Shown: in pieces, positions 24,783 through 36,113 of the stretch
How positions within the stretch are numbered: position 1 is the stretch's first letter
Layout: every line of letters starts with the position of its first letter
The notes under the pieces: model-generated
Told to the model about the DNA's origin: nothing
Databases searched by the model: none
Seen by the model: only the letters and a program-made list of their open reading frames with translations
Made by a program: the position numbers and the translations under genes
DNA from: Chrysoperla carnea
Taxonomy: Eukaryota > Arthropoda > Insecta > Neuroptera > Chrysopidae
Assembly: GCF_905475395.1 (NCBI RefSeq)
Contig: NC_058338.1
Span: 70,195,435-70,259,434, forward strand
Direction of reading: 5' to 3'
Length of the DNA stretch: 64,000 nt

Positions 24783-26170
24783 GATGTATGTGTTTTGGTG
24801 TCACTTCGCAGGTAATTGGATCACTCAGTTTTCACTTTTCCTGGTAATTGAGACAAAGTAATGATATTTTTATTGTAAATAGTTCTCGATTGTTTATTAA
24901 ATGCGTAATGATTTTGCAATGTTCGTTTGTAGTAATTGTATTGTATTATTATTAAATATTCAATATTAAAAACTGTTTATTTTCAAGGCCAAAATTTATT
25001 TAAATGGGTCTGGAATTATTTTATTTCAAGCTCAGTTAATATTGGCAAAGATACTACCATATACTTGAAATTACTGATGAAAGTAGTAGGCACAAATTTT
25101 GCCAACGTAGATTATTTTTCACAACGTCTTTGGCGTACCCTAACCGCAACTGAACTTAGAGTTCTTACTCTTAAATTTTTTCGATAAATTTGGCTCTTAA
25201 CATAAAAAATTAAAAATTATATTTTGCCTATATTTTCGAGGTCATTTTACACCCAGTAGGCATTTGATCCATCAGGTAATTTAAGCCATCAGAGAATCTT
25301 ATTCATATCAATTCAAAAGCCTTTTCCAAAATATTTTCTTTTATCTTATTAATAATATAAGTAATATTCATTTCGTACAAAAAACCTGATTTGTATTTTA
25401 ATTAAAATAAATAGCATGTAATATCTTTTTGTAGGAAAATTTAATACTTTGTTTCGATGGAAGAGAGAAGATGGACGATTTCCTTTTGCGAGAAAATTGC
25501 CAAGTAATATTACATACTTTCCAATTTCTCTTTGTGAGATTACCATATTTCAAAAACTTTGAGGGAATAGTAATTGACAAATTTTTCAAGTTGGCGGCCA
25601 ACCAACTATTATTTTCTTAGTAATTGTTGAAAATCCATAGAAATGCAAATCCATTGTCCGACTTTCATAAATTAAAAAATTGCACAGGAGAAAATTTTGT
25701 TAATTTTGACCGGGAAATAACGTATAACATGTGAAGAATTAGTTAGAAAGATTAAGTAGAAGGGAAGATTAAAGTTAAAAAAGTATATGTTTTTATTGTT
25801 CTTCGCCGGTATATCCTGGATTAAAAAAGTCTTTTTAAATTATACATATCGTAGTTAATATTGTAAATTATAGTTATTTCTTATTTTAAAAAGGAAAGTT
25901 TCAAAAATAATCAAAATTATTTAACATTGTGTCATAATTCATTAACATTTATCATTCATAAAAATCACACGTATATATTTTTGAGGCTAAATTGTGCTAT
26001 TGAAATTTGCCAGGCAGTAAACGTAACACTTTCACATATAAAAAAATGGTAGATGAATTGAGCGTTTTTTGTGTATTTTTGGGTCCTTTTATGGAAATTG
26101 TGTGAGTGTTTGAAGGATGATGCCTGATGTAAGGCCTGTACGAGGAGTTTTTCCCTTTACATTTTTAGCC
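24783..26170. other. FAR-C upstream region, no gene seen
   Basis: 5' flank of FAR-C. The leader upstream of the ATG is less AT-rich (TGACACCAAAACACATACAT). No TATA box could be assigned. Scattered short open frames, such as 24936-25187 plus and 25349-25601 minus, have no motif and are not called. Confidence 0.35.
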
Positions 26171-26174
26171 AAAT

Positions 26175-26360
26175 GACTTGCAAAGGGAAATATTGGAGAC
26201 AATGGAACGTGCAAATAACAGAATTAAATTAATCATGAAAGTAAATTTGGTAGGTACTATAAATGAAACAAAATTTGTATGTTGCGAATTTGTTAATGTA
26301 AATTTTCTTGCATCAATAACAGGTGCGTTGCCAGCCAATGAACCAGAAGGAGCAACCTGA
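26175..26360 (-). other. Possible orphan exon or pseudo-exon
   Basis: On the minus strand a CTTTCAG acceptor (near 26361) is followed by an open frame starting VAPSGSLAGNAPVIDARKFT that stays open for about 61 codons to a stop near 26175. The opposite strand is open over the same bases as well. No family is recognised, no partner exon was found, and the second half of the peptide looks like non-coding sequence. It may be a transposon remnant. Confidence 0.2.
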
Positions 26361-26369
26361 AAGATAGTT

Positions 26370-27080
26370 TAGACAAAAACAGACTGAAAAGTTTTATGCA
26401 AAATTGTTTTTTCGTATCTAAATTGTTATTTCGTATTGTTTCTGCGTTGCCTAGACACATTTTTTAATAATAATAATAATAATAATGGGGTTTGTTCTCC
26501 GTTTTTCTGACATATGCCTTATCACAGAGGCTTCATACATCATTATTTGTTAACCTTTATTTATTAAATTACATTTATTTTTAAAATTACATTTATGATG
26601 TGGGTGGAATCGGTTACTTCGTTCTTATCCAAGCGACGACAATGTGATCAATTCCACAGACCCAACTAAATATAATTGTTCACACTGCCGCTGCCTGGAT
26701 TCGAACCCGCAACCTACTTCTAACTAGTCAATCGATAGGACTAGACCGCTCGGCCATTTAAGCTCTTTTTAATAACCCAATAAAATGGTTTATTTTCTAC
26801 AAAGACCAGTTTTATTCAAATTGATTGATCAAACGCACAAAAAGCTTGATTTTTGCTATCAATTACTGTCTAAGCCATTCGGTTTACAAAAATATACTTC
26901 AAACATTAAATGTTTGCGTATTTATAAAGAACAACTTTGTAATTTGAAGGGTTCATCTAATATTTGTCAGTTATGATTATGAGTGAAGTTTTAATTGAAC
27001 CTGAAAACTTAGATAGAATTCGATGCCGGTATAAGATGTGTGTCTTTGAAACTAACATTTTCCTCAATTAAATTTATTTA
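26370..27080 (+). repeat. Duplicated segment, copy 1 (interrupted by a SINE)
   Basis: Outside the SINE at 26465-26765, this matches 30240-30700 in order: TTTTTTCGTATCxAAATTGT, TTTCTGCG, TCTAGACACA, AAAGACCAGTTTT, TTTTTGCTATCAATTACT, TTTGCGTATTTATAAAGAAC, and TTTATTTATCGA. Function is unknown. Short open frames in it are not conserved between the copies. Confidence 0.65.
26465..26765 (-). repeat. tRNA-derived SINE (type S2), copy 2, with target duplication
   Basis: Minus strand: TGGCCGAGCGGTCTAGTCC (A box, 26756-26738) and AGGTTGCGGGTTCGAATCC (B box, about 26715-26697). The A-to-B spacing resembles tRNA-Ser or tRNA-Leu with a variable arm. The body includes ATTGATCACATTGTCGTCGC and ends in a run of ATT. 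TTTTTAATAA flanks both ends, a likely target-site duplication. The related segment at 30240-30700 lacks the insertion. Confidence 0.8.
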
Positions 27081-27227
27081 TCGAATTTCAAGAATATGTC
27101 AATTACAAACGCAACCTGTAAACGGGGATATATAAGATTAGCTTAAAGTTTTGCTTAAACAAAATGCAGATAGTGCATTTTCAACAACCTAAAACAAAGC
27201 TTATTTACACCCAAAATATTGAATGAA

Positions 27228-27784
27228 CAAGTAAAAAAAAACAATAGACTGAGTTTAATGTTGAAACACGATGCATAGACAGTGTTGATTACTCTATCAC
27301 ATTATACATGCATGCATGTCACACATACATTACCTTCATTCCTATATAAAACATACTATACAATTTACGCCTAATTTGCGCCCTCACGGGAAAACAGTAA
27401 TGTTTTCGAAAAAATGTTTCAAACAAAAGTTGGTTATTTTTTTGTTAGGAATATTTTTGTTTAGGAACTTTTATTCTATCTCTAACCGTTAACAAGATGG
27501 GTCTTACGGACCCAAGACCCAATTGACCTATTTTGCTCATTTACGAACCGACCTCACTTTTTCCGTCCTGAGTACGCTGTAAAAATTTCAACTTGATATC
27601 TTTTTTCGTTTTTGATTTATCGAGTTGACAGACGGACGGGCGGACGGACAACCGGAAATGGACTAATTAGGTGATTTTATGAACACCTATACCAAAATTT
27701 TGTGCGTAGCATCAATATTTTTAAGCATTAAAAACTTGGGACAAAACTTAACATACTATAAGTATATTTCATATATACATGGTG
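27228..27784 (+). repeat. Repeat family R1 copy
   Basis: Near full length, in the FAR-C/FAR-D intergenic region. The core is TGGGTCTTACGGACCCA (one arm mutated), with GACAGACGGACGGGCGGACG at about 27627 and the ending ATATATACATGGTG. Confidence 0.75.
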
Positions 27785-28307
27785 TAAAAATCGGAACATT
27801 ATAAATTAACATTTTATTCTCCATTCTACCCGAAATGTTATAATATTTAAAAAAATAAACAAGCAATTTTTTTGCAAATATTTAGGTAAATAGTGATGGG
27901 AAAAATAACCGAATACTTATGAATATATTCATAAGTTGGATAGGTCGTGAGTAAATGCACGATTTAATGACGTCTTTATTTTATTAAATCACAAATAATA
28001 AAAGACTTAACGCGAATAATTTTATATATAGTATAGGAGCTCGCAACGTTTTCGAGGGAGAATTTTATTATGGCTGATTTTATGATATGTTGTTCTTCTT
28101 GCTCTTTCAGATAGAGCTTGGCCCATCTGGCTGGCGGTAGCGGTTGCGCAGCCTAAATGTACAGATAATAACCCAAAATTTTAAAAGTATTTTAGTATGT
28201 CTGTAGTTTTAATATTATGTTATTTAAGTATACAAAAACCTAAAATTAATTTGCCAGACGTTAATTCGGTTGCTTAACCTTGAATAAAAGCGAAAAAGTT
28301 ATGAAAA

Positions 28308-28860
28308 CAAGTGAAAACAAACAATTGAAAATGTAAATACCATGTATAGACAGTGTTGATTACTCTGTCCCATTACACATACATACATGTAACACATATA
28401 TATCTGAAATACCCTTATAATACATACTATACAATTTGCACTCTCACGGGTAAACAGTGATATTTACGAAAAAAGGTTGTTTATTTCTTTATAGGGAACA
28501 TTTTTTACATTTAAACTTTTGTTCTGTCTCTAACGGTTTACCAGATGGGTCTTACGGACCCAAAACCCCATTGACCTTTGTTGCTCATTTACGAACTCGA
28601 CCTCACTTTTTACATCCTAAGCACGCTATAAAAATTTCAGCTTGATATCTCTTTTCCTTTTGAGTAATCGTGATGACAGACGGATAGACGACAGATAGAC
28701 GAAAGACGACAGACAGATAGACAGATAACCGGAAATGGAGTAATTAGGTGATTTTATGAACACCTATACCAAAATTTTGTTCATAGCATCAATATTTTTA
28801 AGCGTTACAAACTTGGGACTAAACTTAGTATACCTTGGTATATTTCATATGCATGGTATA
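28308..28860 (+). repeat. Repeat family R1 copy nested in R3
   Basis: From CAAGTGAAAACAAACAATTG to TTTCATATGCATGGTATA. Core TGGGTCTTACGGACCCA. The GACA patch is expanded with GACAGATAGACGAAAGACGA-like units at about 28675-28730. Confidence 0.75.
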
Positions 28861-28924
28861 AATATTGCAATGCCTATGACATTAGTATTATATAATCTTA
28901 TGTTATGATTATTTCTATGTATGT

Positions 28925-29010
28925 TAGATGACCGCAGTTGTTAAGGCGCCAGTATTTTTTATATTATTTTAGTGATTAGTAGTTTCGAGTTCGAATCCAA
29001 CAGCAGTTAG
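28925..29010 (+). repeat. tRNA-like block (pol III A and B box pattern)
   Basis: GACCGCAGTTGTTAAGGCGC resembles a degenerate A box, and CGAGTTCGAATCCAACAGC is a good B box about 50 nt further on, followed by T runs at about 29011. I could not fold it into a convincing cloverleaf, so it is more likely part of the repeat than a tRNA gene. Confidence 0.4.
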
Positions 29011-29260
29011 TATTTTTTTTATATTTTTATTATCTTATGTAATTCTATATAATTTTTTTTTAATTTTTTTTACTTTTAGGCTTTTGTATATTTAAATAAC
29101 ATACCTAATATTAAAATTACAGGCATACTAAAATACTTTTAAAATTTAGGATTATTACCTGCACATGGCCCAAGGTATAACTGAAAGCGCAAGAAGAAAG
29201 CGCAACATATCATAAAATCAGCCATAATAAAATTCTTGTTTTTCCGACGTTGCGAGGTTC

Positions 29261-29710
29261 TGTACAAATCTAGAGCAGTAATCTCCTATTATATTCTTAG
29301 AACGCTTTAAAAAACGTACAGAAATCTTCTATTTTCTTATCTTAATCCTTAAAAAATGAGCTTATGGAACGAGAACTACCATCAGATTTGTTATTACAAT
29401 TCTTAGTTAAAAAAAAGTGTTTTAAAAAAAATTTTAATACAGAACTCCAAGACCCTAACTACGACGCTGGGAATTGTGGAAATGGTTGGAGAAGTGATGT
29501 GCTAAAAAAACCAGAAACTACTTTCTAATATTTTTTTTCGAATTTCTTTTTAATCAGAAATTTTTTTAAATCTTTAAATACATTTTAATAAATTAAAAAT
29601 ACTAATTTTTAAAGAAAATTACAAAATAATTTTTTATGACTGATGAATTAATTCCATTTCCAATATTAATTCTAGAAATATGATTACAAAATGAAAATTA
29701 AAAACAATTT
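29261..29710. other. FAR-D 3' flank, no gene seen
   Basis: Very AT-rich. No clear AATAAA close to the FAR-D stop; ATTAAA variants occur. Nothing else seen. Confidence 0.35.
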
Positions 29711-32700
29711 TCATAATTCTTCTGTGTATTTTAAAAACTTTATAATTTGTTTATGTAGAAAACTATGATTACTCCAAAATAAAAATAGTACGAACACAAT
29801 AACTCCAGTGAAAAGTGTACAATGTAAAATAAATAATCTGAAAATTACAATAAAATATTTTGAAAAAAATTTTACAAACAAGCTTTTAGTTTAATTTTAT
29901 GAACTTAAAAGTATAATATAATGGTTAGTTTAAATAAAAATTTCCTTAAATATTATATGTTGAAAAATAATCTTAATAGTCACTGTAATTCATGAGGAGT
30001 TTAATGGGATTGAAATCATGTATTTGGAATTTTCACTTTATTCCAGTCGCTAGCAATAGATCTGTTTACATGAAGGTGTTGACAAGAAATGTTTTTTTAA
30101 CTCGCAGACAATATTTTTTAAGTATCTCCCATTTCTTTTACTATTTAATTTATAATTCAGAAAACAACCTTCTAGAAAATTTTGATTTAACTAATAGAAA
30201 AGCTCATTCTACTCCATAACTACCATATAGATGAACACTTTAAATAAGAAGCAAACCGTATAGTTTATGCAAAAACGAAATGAGAAATTTGACCCAAACT
30301 GTTTTTTCGTATCGAAATTGTTATTTCATATAATTGTTTCTGCGAAATCTAGACACAATCGCAATAAATCCAATAATAGTGGTTCGTTTTATATAAAGAC
30401 CAGTTTTGTATAAAGACCAAATTGAATCAACTGAAGTTGAAGTTTTTGCTATCAATTACTACTTTCTTATCTATTCGGTTTACAAAAAAATATTTTAGAC
30501 AAAAAATGTTTGCGTATTTATAAAGAACAACTTTCTTATTTAAAGCGTTCATCTAATGTTTATCAGTTATGAATCAGAGTGCGATTTGAAACTAACAATG
30601 CTTCTGAAACTAACATCTTTCGTGTGAAGCATTTTCCTCGATTAAATTTATTTATCGAGTTTCAAGCATATTTCAACTTAAAAGAGACATTCTGTATATG
30701 CGAATTTTTAGGTGGACTAGATGATGAGTATTTTTGCAACCAAAAATCGATTATCCGGGCCAAAAAAAATTAAAGAAAATAAAATGCTGAGGTGAAACAA
30801 TGTTTTGATTGAATTCACAGAGCCTTTGCTCCTATAGTATATATTTTTTTATCGACAAAGTGAGACAGACGGTTTTAATAGCATTCAGCTATTTGGTTAT
30901 TAAGAAATATTATAGCCTTTTTTTTTAATGCTTCCTTGTGCTGTGATTACAAAAAAGTGAAATAGTCTGACTCAGTTTTCCTCCTATTTTTGAACATGGT
31001 ATCGTTTTCAAACTTACTTTCGTAATTTGGATTTTGCCTTTGGTAGTGTACGTTCAAAATGCGGACTTTCTTTTAAAAGAAATTTTTTCGTTCCAAATAA
31101 TGCTTCTTTAAGTGCGACCATAGGATCCCGATCTGAGAGGTCCAACTAAAAATTTTGGAAAAAAAAATATTAAAAAAAACGTCTGATAAAACTTTTGCTA
31201 AAATATTCAAAGAACGCTTTATTCATATTTCGATAAATATTTCGGAATTTTTATAATTGTATTTTCTACATTATTTACATGTTACCTGGAATGTTTCCTG
31301 ATCTTCTTCTTTCATCACTTTAGATAAGGACATAAATTGCCCATTTTTAAAATGCCACTCGTTCGTCATAAAATATACTAGAGCCATATTAGCAAAATAA
31401 GCCTTACGATAAATACGCATCAAGCTGAAACAAAGATTTTAAAATACGTTAGTTTATATACCAGTCAATTGGGTAACCAAAAAGTTTGCAAAAGATGTAA
31501 GAAGTTAATTCAATAATATGTGGACTTCAAAGGTATACAGGATGGTACATTTTAATCCGTAATGACTAATATCTCGTTTTGTTATTAACCAATAAAAAAA
31601 TAACAACATAAGTTGCAGAGTTTGGTGGGGACATCATGTTCTGACATCAGATTGAACCTAGTTCTTCGGGATTCTTTAATAGCCAATTAAGATCCTAAAC
31701 GGTAAGACATAGAATAACACTTAGATGACAAATTAGAAAGTTGATCCTCATAAATTGGATTAGATTGAAAGAAAACACACCAGCTACGGAAAAATGCTTT
31801 AGGCATAAGTTGTCAAGGACTATTGAAAGCCTGTGTCCATGACTTTGACCTACAATGATCGATAAATGCAATAATGATCTATCTATTTTTTGAAGAAAAA
31901 TTGTTAGTTTTTTTATGAGGATCAACTTTCTAATTTAAAGTGTTATTCTATCTCTTACCGTTTAGAATCTAAATTGACTATTAAAGCAACCCGATGAACT
32001 GGGTACAATCTGGTGTCAGAACATGATGTCCTCCGTTAAACTCTACAAAACAATTAACTACAAAACGAGCTATTAGCTGTTATGGATTAAAATAGCCCAC
32101 CCTGTATGTTCCAAGGACACACGACTCAAATTGGATCATGTGTTAATTAAACAGCAACTTTTTGGAAAATATTAAGTTATTATCGAAAAACGAGAAAAAC
32201 AAATTTTAATTTTATGAGCACAATCTCACGAAAAACAATATCATGAATTGCAACAATCAAATATCGATTTATAATTAGAGGAAAAATGTATAATTTGACT
32301 ACTTACCTTAATTTTTCACCTTTCAATTTTAATAGAGCATCTAAAAATAGACCAGGCAGAATGTGAAACAGAAATACTTGCAATTGGTAACAGATATTAT
32401 TCGTCGTCATATTCACAAAAGGATACCACATTACACGATTAAATGGATATATTTTTGTTAACTTCAGAGAGTTTGTTGTTACTGACTTGTAAGAAACGGG
32501 CTTTGTATTTGACGTGCACGCATTTATCACCAAACTAAATGCAAAAATTAAGATCTGATATTAGTATAGGTACCTGGGATGTGGTAAAAACAATTTTGAA
32601 TATTTTCTGGCAAATTTTAGATATACACTAGAATATGCGTCTGCCTACGACTTATTCGACTGACTTTGCTGTGAAAGGAAGAGCACTGACACGAAATACG

Positions 32701-35700
32701 AAGGAAAAGACTCGGATACAAAACTCTTTCGAGAGTAGTTTTTGAGCTACGGGAGATCAAAGCTACAGATACATTATAGGTATATAGCCCGTTGCTCGAA
32801 AACTACCCGTTAAAAATTTTATGACTGTGAGAACTTGCGATTAGAACGATCTGAAGAACATTTTGTGGGTGATTTGAAAAAGTACCACAGAAAGCCATTT
32901 TTCTAGTCATATAGGTACTATAAATTTAATGTATGTGTAGCTTTGGTCCTCTGTAGATCGAAAACTACTAGTTTAAAATTTTTGTGAAAATTGAAAATTC
33001 AGAATGATACAAATTTATACTTTGAAACTCGAGCCGCCCGTGGAACAGACAAGCATTCTAGCACTGAACCAAGAATGCCATTCGGACTATCCTGGAATCC
33101 CTTGGAATTTTATATGTATATTACAGTTAGGTGATTCGTTATAAACGTTTAACTATCATTGACCGTCGGTAAACAAAATTGGCCAAAAAAGGCCGCCGTA
33201 GGACACGTAAGTGTCCTGCCTTGTCTTTCGATCCAGAGTCGATGAAATCTGTTAAAGGCAGTTTATCGTATATTTAACTGTATAGGTATCTAAAATCCTC
33301 CAGAAATCTCTCATCAAAGCATATTAATTAATAGGTATTAATTCCGACTAAGTTGGATTGGCACAAACCATTCTTTCTTTTTTAACTCGTTTGCACATCC
33401 CTGATACCATGCTGATGTTATAACTGCACTAATAGCAACATCAACTGGTACCCAATCAGCTACTACATCCTCATCGCAATACATTGTACGAATTATTCCT
33501 AATCCTACACCTAGGATAAGGCCAACTGGACCATTCATGTTATCAACCCAGCCTGGTATTGGATCCGAATAACTACTGATCACTGAAAATACATTCAAAG
33601 GATTAAATGATATTCATAAGAAACAAAGTGTCCGAGCTAGCCTACTTACCGATAGATGGTCGAAATATCACAGTTGGTATTTGATCACATTTTTCGTAAA
33701 CAATATTTTCTGCTAAGGATTTTGTAAATGTATACGTATTTGGAAAGTGATCTAAAATTCTGAATAGATTTATCATTAGTTTTTTAATTTAATAAAATTT
33801 TGGTTTACTTTGATAGAAAATTTGATAGGAGAAAGTTCGCACTGAGCGTAAATCGACTAAGTTTACTGTTGATTTAAATGAGATAATACACAAAAATCTT
33901 ACTTAGGTTGGATTATATGCAAAAGTTCATCATCCATACTTTCAGCCATTTTAATTATTTTACGCCAATCAGCTTGAGGTGGATAAACGATTTCATCAAT
34001 AACTTTCTTGTCGGTATTACAATATGATGTTGAAATATGAACCAAGACCTGTTTTAAAAATTTTTATGAATATGGATCCTTCGATGATCGTTCTTTAAAT
34101 TTAATAAAAGAAGGTTACTTTATGACATTATGTATGGGACTGCATAATTCAGTCTCAATGTCTGTGATGCGATTGGTTTCTATGAAAAATTGGTTTTTAT
34201 GAAAAATCAATTTATTCAAGAAAATTTTAAGATGTGGAAACGAAACGAGATGATAACAAGCTATTAATTGAAGAAAAGAGACAAAATGTAACAACAGCAT
34301 TTTTTTACAATTTAAGTCGAAGCAATACAAATACTCTAAACTTAAAACTCTTAAGAGACCACGTTTAAGCGTTCATCCTTTAAAAATTGGTTTTTAGGAA
34401 GGAATTCATGAACTGCCTACTATGTTTGAAATTTATAGCTGGGCTACTTTATTTGATATACCTATAGGTCTCTTAATTCAAGAACACAAGGCGGTCGCTT
34501 TATTTGTCCATATTCTAGGAGCTGGCCTTATCAATAACTTTTCGTTAAGTATAAAACATAATATACATAAAACTAGTACACGGTAAGAAATTCATGGCGT
34601 TTACTACAATGCTGATTTGGTATAAAGACAGAAACTGTAGTATCTATGTTAGCATAAGTAATATTACAGTATCCACCAGAAGTATTGTGGTTATCGATAA
34701 CCAATACGCCTAGAGTGCATTGACTCGTCCGGCATAATTATTGCTAATATTACTATTCTCTCAATACCGCTCAAACCGATACAGTATTGTGTTCACACCG
34801 ATACTGACATAGTATTAACAAAAAATGTCTTACCGTGTAGATAGATATAAAATTGCAATAAAATAATTAATTATAAATTCAATAAATTAAAGTTTAAAAA
34901 TAATTCAAAGTAGGATTAGGGAGTATGATATAGTTTAGTTACCTTCAAATTTTTCATTTCCTTGGCTAAACTAATAACATCTCGTGTCCCACGTGCATTC
35001 ATTAAAACGGCTTTCTTCAACGTGTCATCAAAACGTACGGAAGCAGCTACATGAAAAACAACTGTAACCGTTTTTCTTAATAATTCCGCATCTTTATCTG
35101 ACAATCCCAAATTAATTTGTTCACAATCCCCACATATTATATGAATTTTGGATATGGTTTCTGGATAATTGGTTCGTAACAGTTCGAATAGCTAAAACAA
35201 ATATATATAATTGATCTGGGTAATTACCACGTGAAAAATCAGCAAGTATATTAAATATTCAACTTCTTCAATAGCTTAAAATTATTGAATACTCTCTGAA
35301 AAATGCAGTTTGGATACATTCGCTTTATAGACACGCCGTTTTATCGAGGCCAAAATTTTTATTAATTGATTTTTGAACTAATCAATTATACAATCGATCC
35401 TTTGTTCTTAAAAAGTCGGCTAACTCAATAGCATCATTGCTAACCAATGGAGTCAGCGAAGAACTTCCGGTTCACAAAGGACCCCGCATGTTTAAATAGG
35501 AAAATGGATATCTTCGAAACTTCTTCAAACCATACCCAAAATATTCTTCGAATAGTTTTGATCAAAAACTCTCACACCCACAAAATTTGTTAGAGTTACG
35601 GGCGATTAAAGCTACACCTGTATTAGAGTTATTTTGGGGGGGGGGGTTTGTAAAAGTTCCACAGAAAGCCATTTTCTTATCAATCCGTGCGGGGTCCTTT

Positions 35701-36113
35701 TTGAAATATTGCATATATAATTTCAAAAAAGGTAACGATTCCACGTTTTCATCATCTCTTATACAGTTAGATATTTATTTATATTTTTATAAATTACTTA
35801 CCGGCCCGTCAATAATAGACTTAATTCGTTCTTTTTGTTTAACATCCTTTTTTGGTCGCACTAACAAATACATTTTTTTTATACCAGGACACGTTCTTAA
35901 TAATTTTTCCACTAGAACTTTGCCCATAAAACCAGTACCCCCAGTAATAAACACGTATCCATTATCAAAGAATTCCGGTATTGTTGGTAATTGTTCAAGA
36001 TCATGCTTTGTTAAAAAACGATCATTTGGTACAAGTGGTTTAGTTAAATCACATTTATGAGCATACCATGGTATTTTTAATTTCATTAATTCATCAAATG
36101 ATAAATTACTCAT
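29711..36113 (-). CDS. FAR: Fatty acyl-CoA reductase FAR-D (complete, 9 exons)
   Basis: Exons, 5' to 3': 36113-35802, 35191-34943, 34048-33903, 33759-33650, 33582-33369, 32534-32307, 31424-31286, 31145-31018, 29837-29711. They give 1653 nt, or 550 aa plus stop. The ATG at 36113-36111 starts MSNLSFDELMK. The frame is open 13 codons further upstream but only from a TTG, and starting at this ATG puts the Rossmann motif TGGTGFMG at residues 57-64, as in its neighbours. Other motifs are HVAASVRFDDTLKKAVL, HFPNTYTFTKSLAEN (Tyr245, Lys249), PIPGWVDNMNGP and IYPFNRVMWYP. The terminal hydrophobic segment is at about 510-530, with a polar tail ending KYTEEL. The donor of intron 5 is a weak GTTTGT, chosen because it keeps the length and phase of the paralogues. 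Predicted role is fatty acyl-CoA to fatty alcohol reduction. Intron 4 after exon 4 is only 67 nt. Confidence 0.88.
30240..30700 (+). repeat. Duplicated segment, copy 2 (empty SINE site), in FAR-D intron 8
   Basis: Matches 26370-27080 without the SINE. The junction region near 30350 reads straight from TCTAGACACAATCGC into AATAAATCCAATAATAG, corresponding to the position interrupted in copy 1. Confidence 0.6.
31535..32108. mobile_element. Foldback/MITE element R2, best copy (FAR-D intron 6)
   Basis: The outer ends ATACAGGATGG and CCACCCTGTAT are inverted. The arms of about 200 bp carry ATCTCGTTTTGT/ACAAAACGAGCT, GACATCATGTTCTGACATCA against GTGTCAGAACATGATGTCCT, and AGAAAGTTGATCCTCATAAA against TTTATGAGGATCAACTTTCT. 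No transposase. Related copies lie at 706-1345 and 11125-11360. Confidence 0.75.
34575..34840. mobile_element. MITE family R10 (FAR-D intron 2)
   Basis: Inverted ends TACACGGTAAGAAAT and TGTCTTACCGTGTA enclose about 240 bp of non-coding sequence. Related sequences are at 1885-2165, 51303-52490 and 58089-58262, which share the ACACGGTAAGAAAT end or the internal blocks. Confidence 0.75.
35636..35646 (+). repeat. Poly-G run (11 G)
   Basis: An 11-base G homopolymer in FAR-D intron 1, unusual in this AT-rich window. Confidence 0.9.

Larger units (their letters stand above)
28037..29260. mobile_element. Foldback transposable element R3 with a nested R1 insertion
   Basis: The arms at about 28037-28250 and 29082-29260 are inverted copies: CTCGCAACGT ends, then AATTTTATTATGGCTGATTT, GATATGTTG, and AAAATTTTAAAAGTATTTTA. 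The space between contains a full R1 copy (28308-28860) and a tRNA-like block (28925-29010). Long inverted arms with no transposase suggest a non-autonomous foldback or MITE-type DNA element. The R1 copy appears to have inserted into it. Confidence 0.7.

Noticed and set aside
28925-29010. Functional tRNA gene
   Set aside because: The B box is good, but no acceptor stem or anticodon arm could be built, and it lies in a foldback repeat.
35587-36060. 157-codon plus-strand open frame
   Set aside because: It is antisense to FAR-D exon 1 and intron 1, and the peptide has no recognisable motif.
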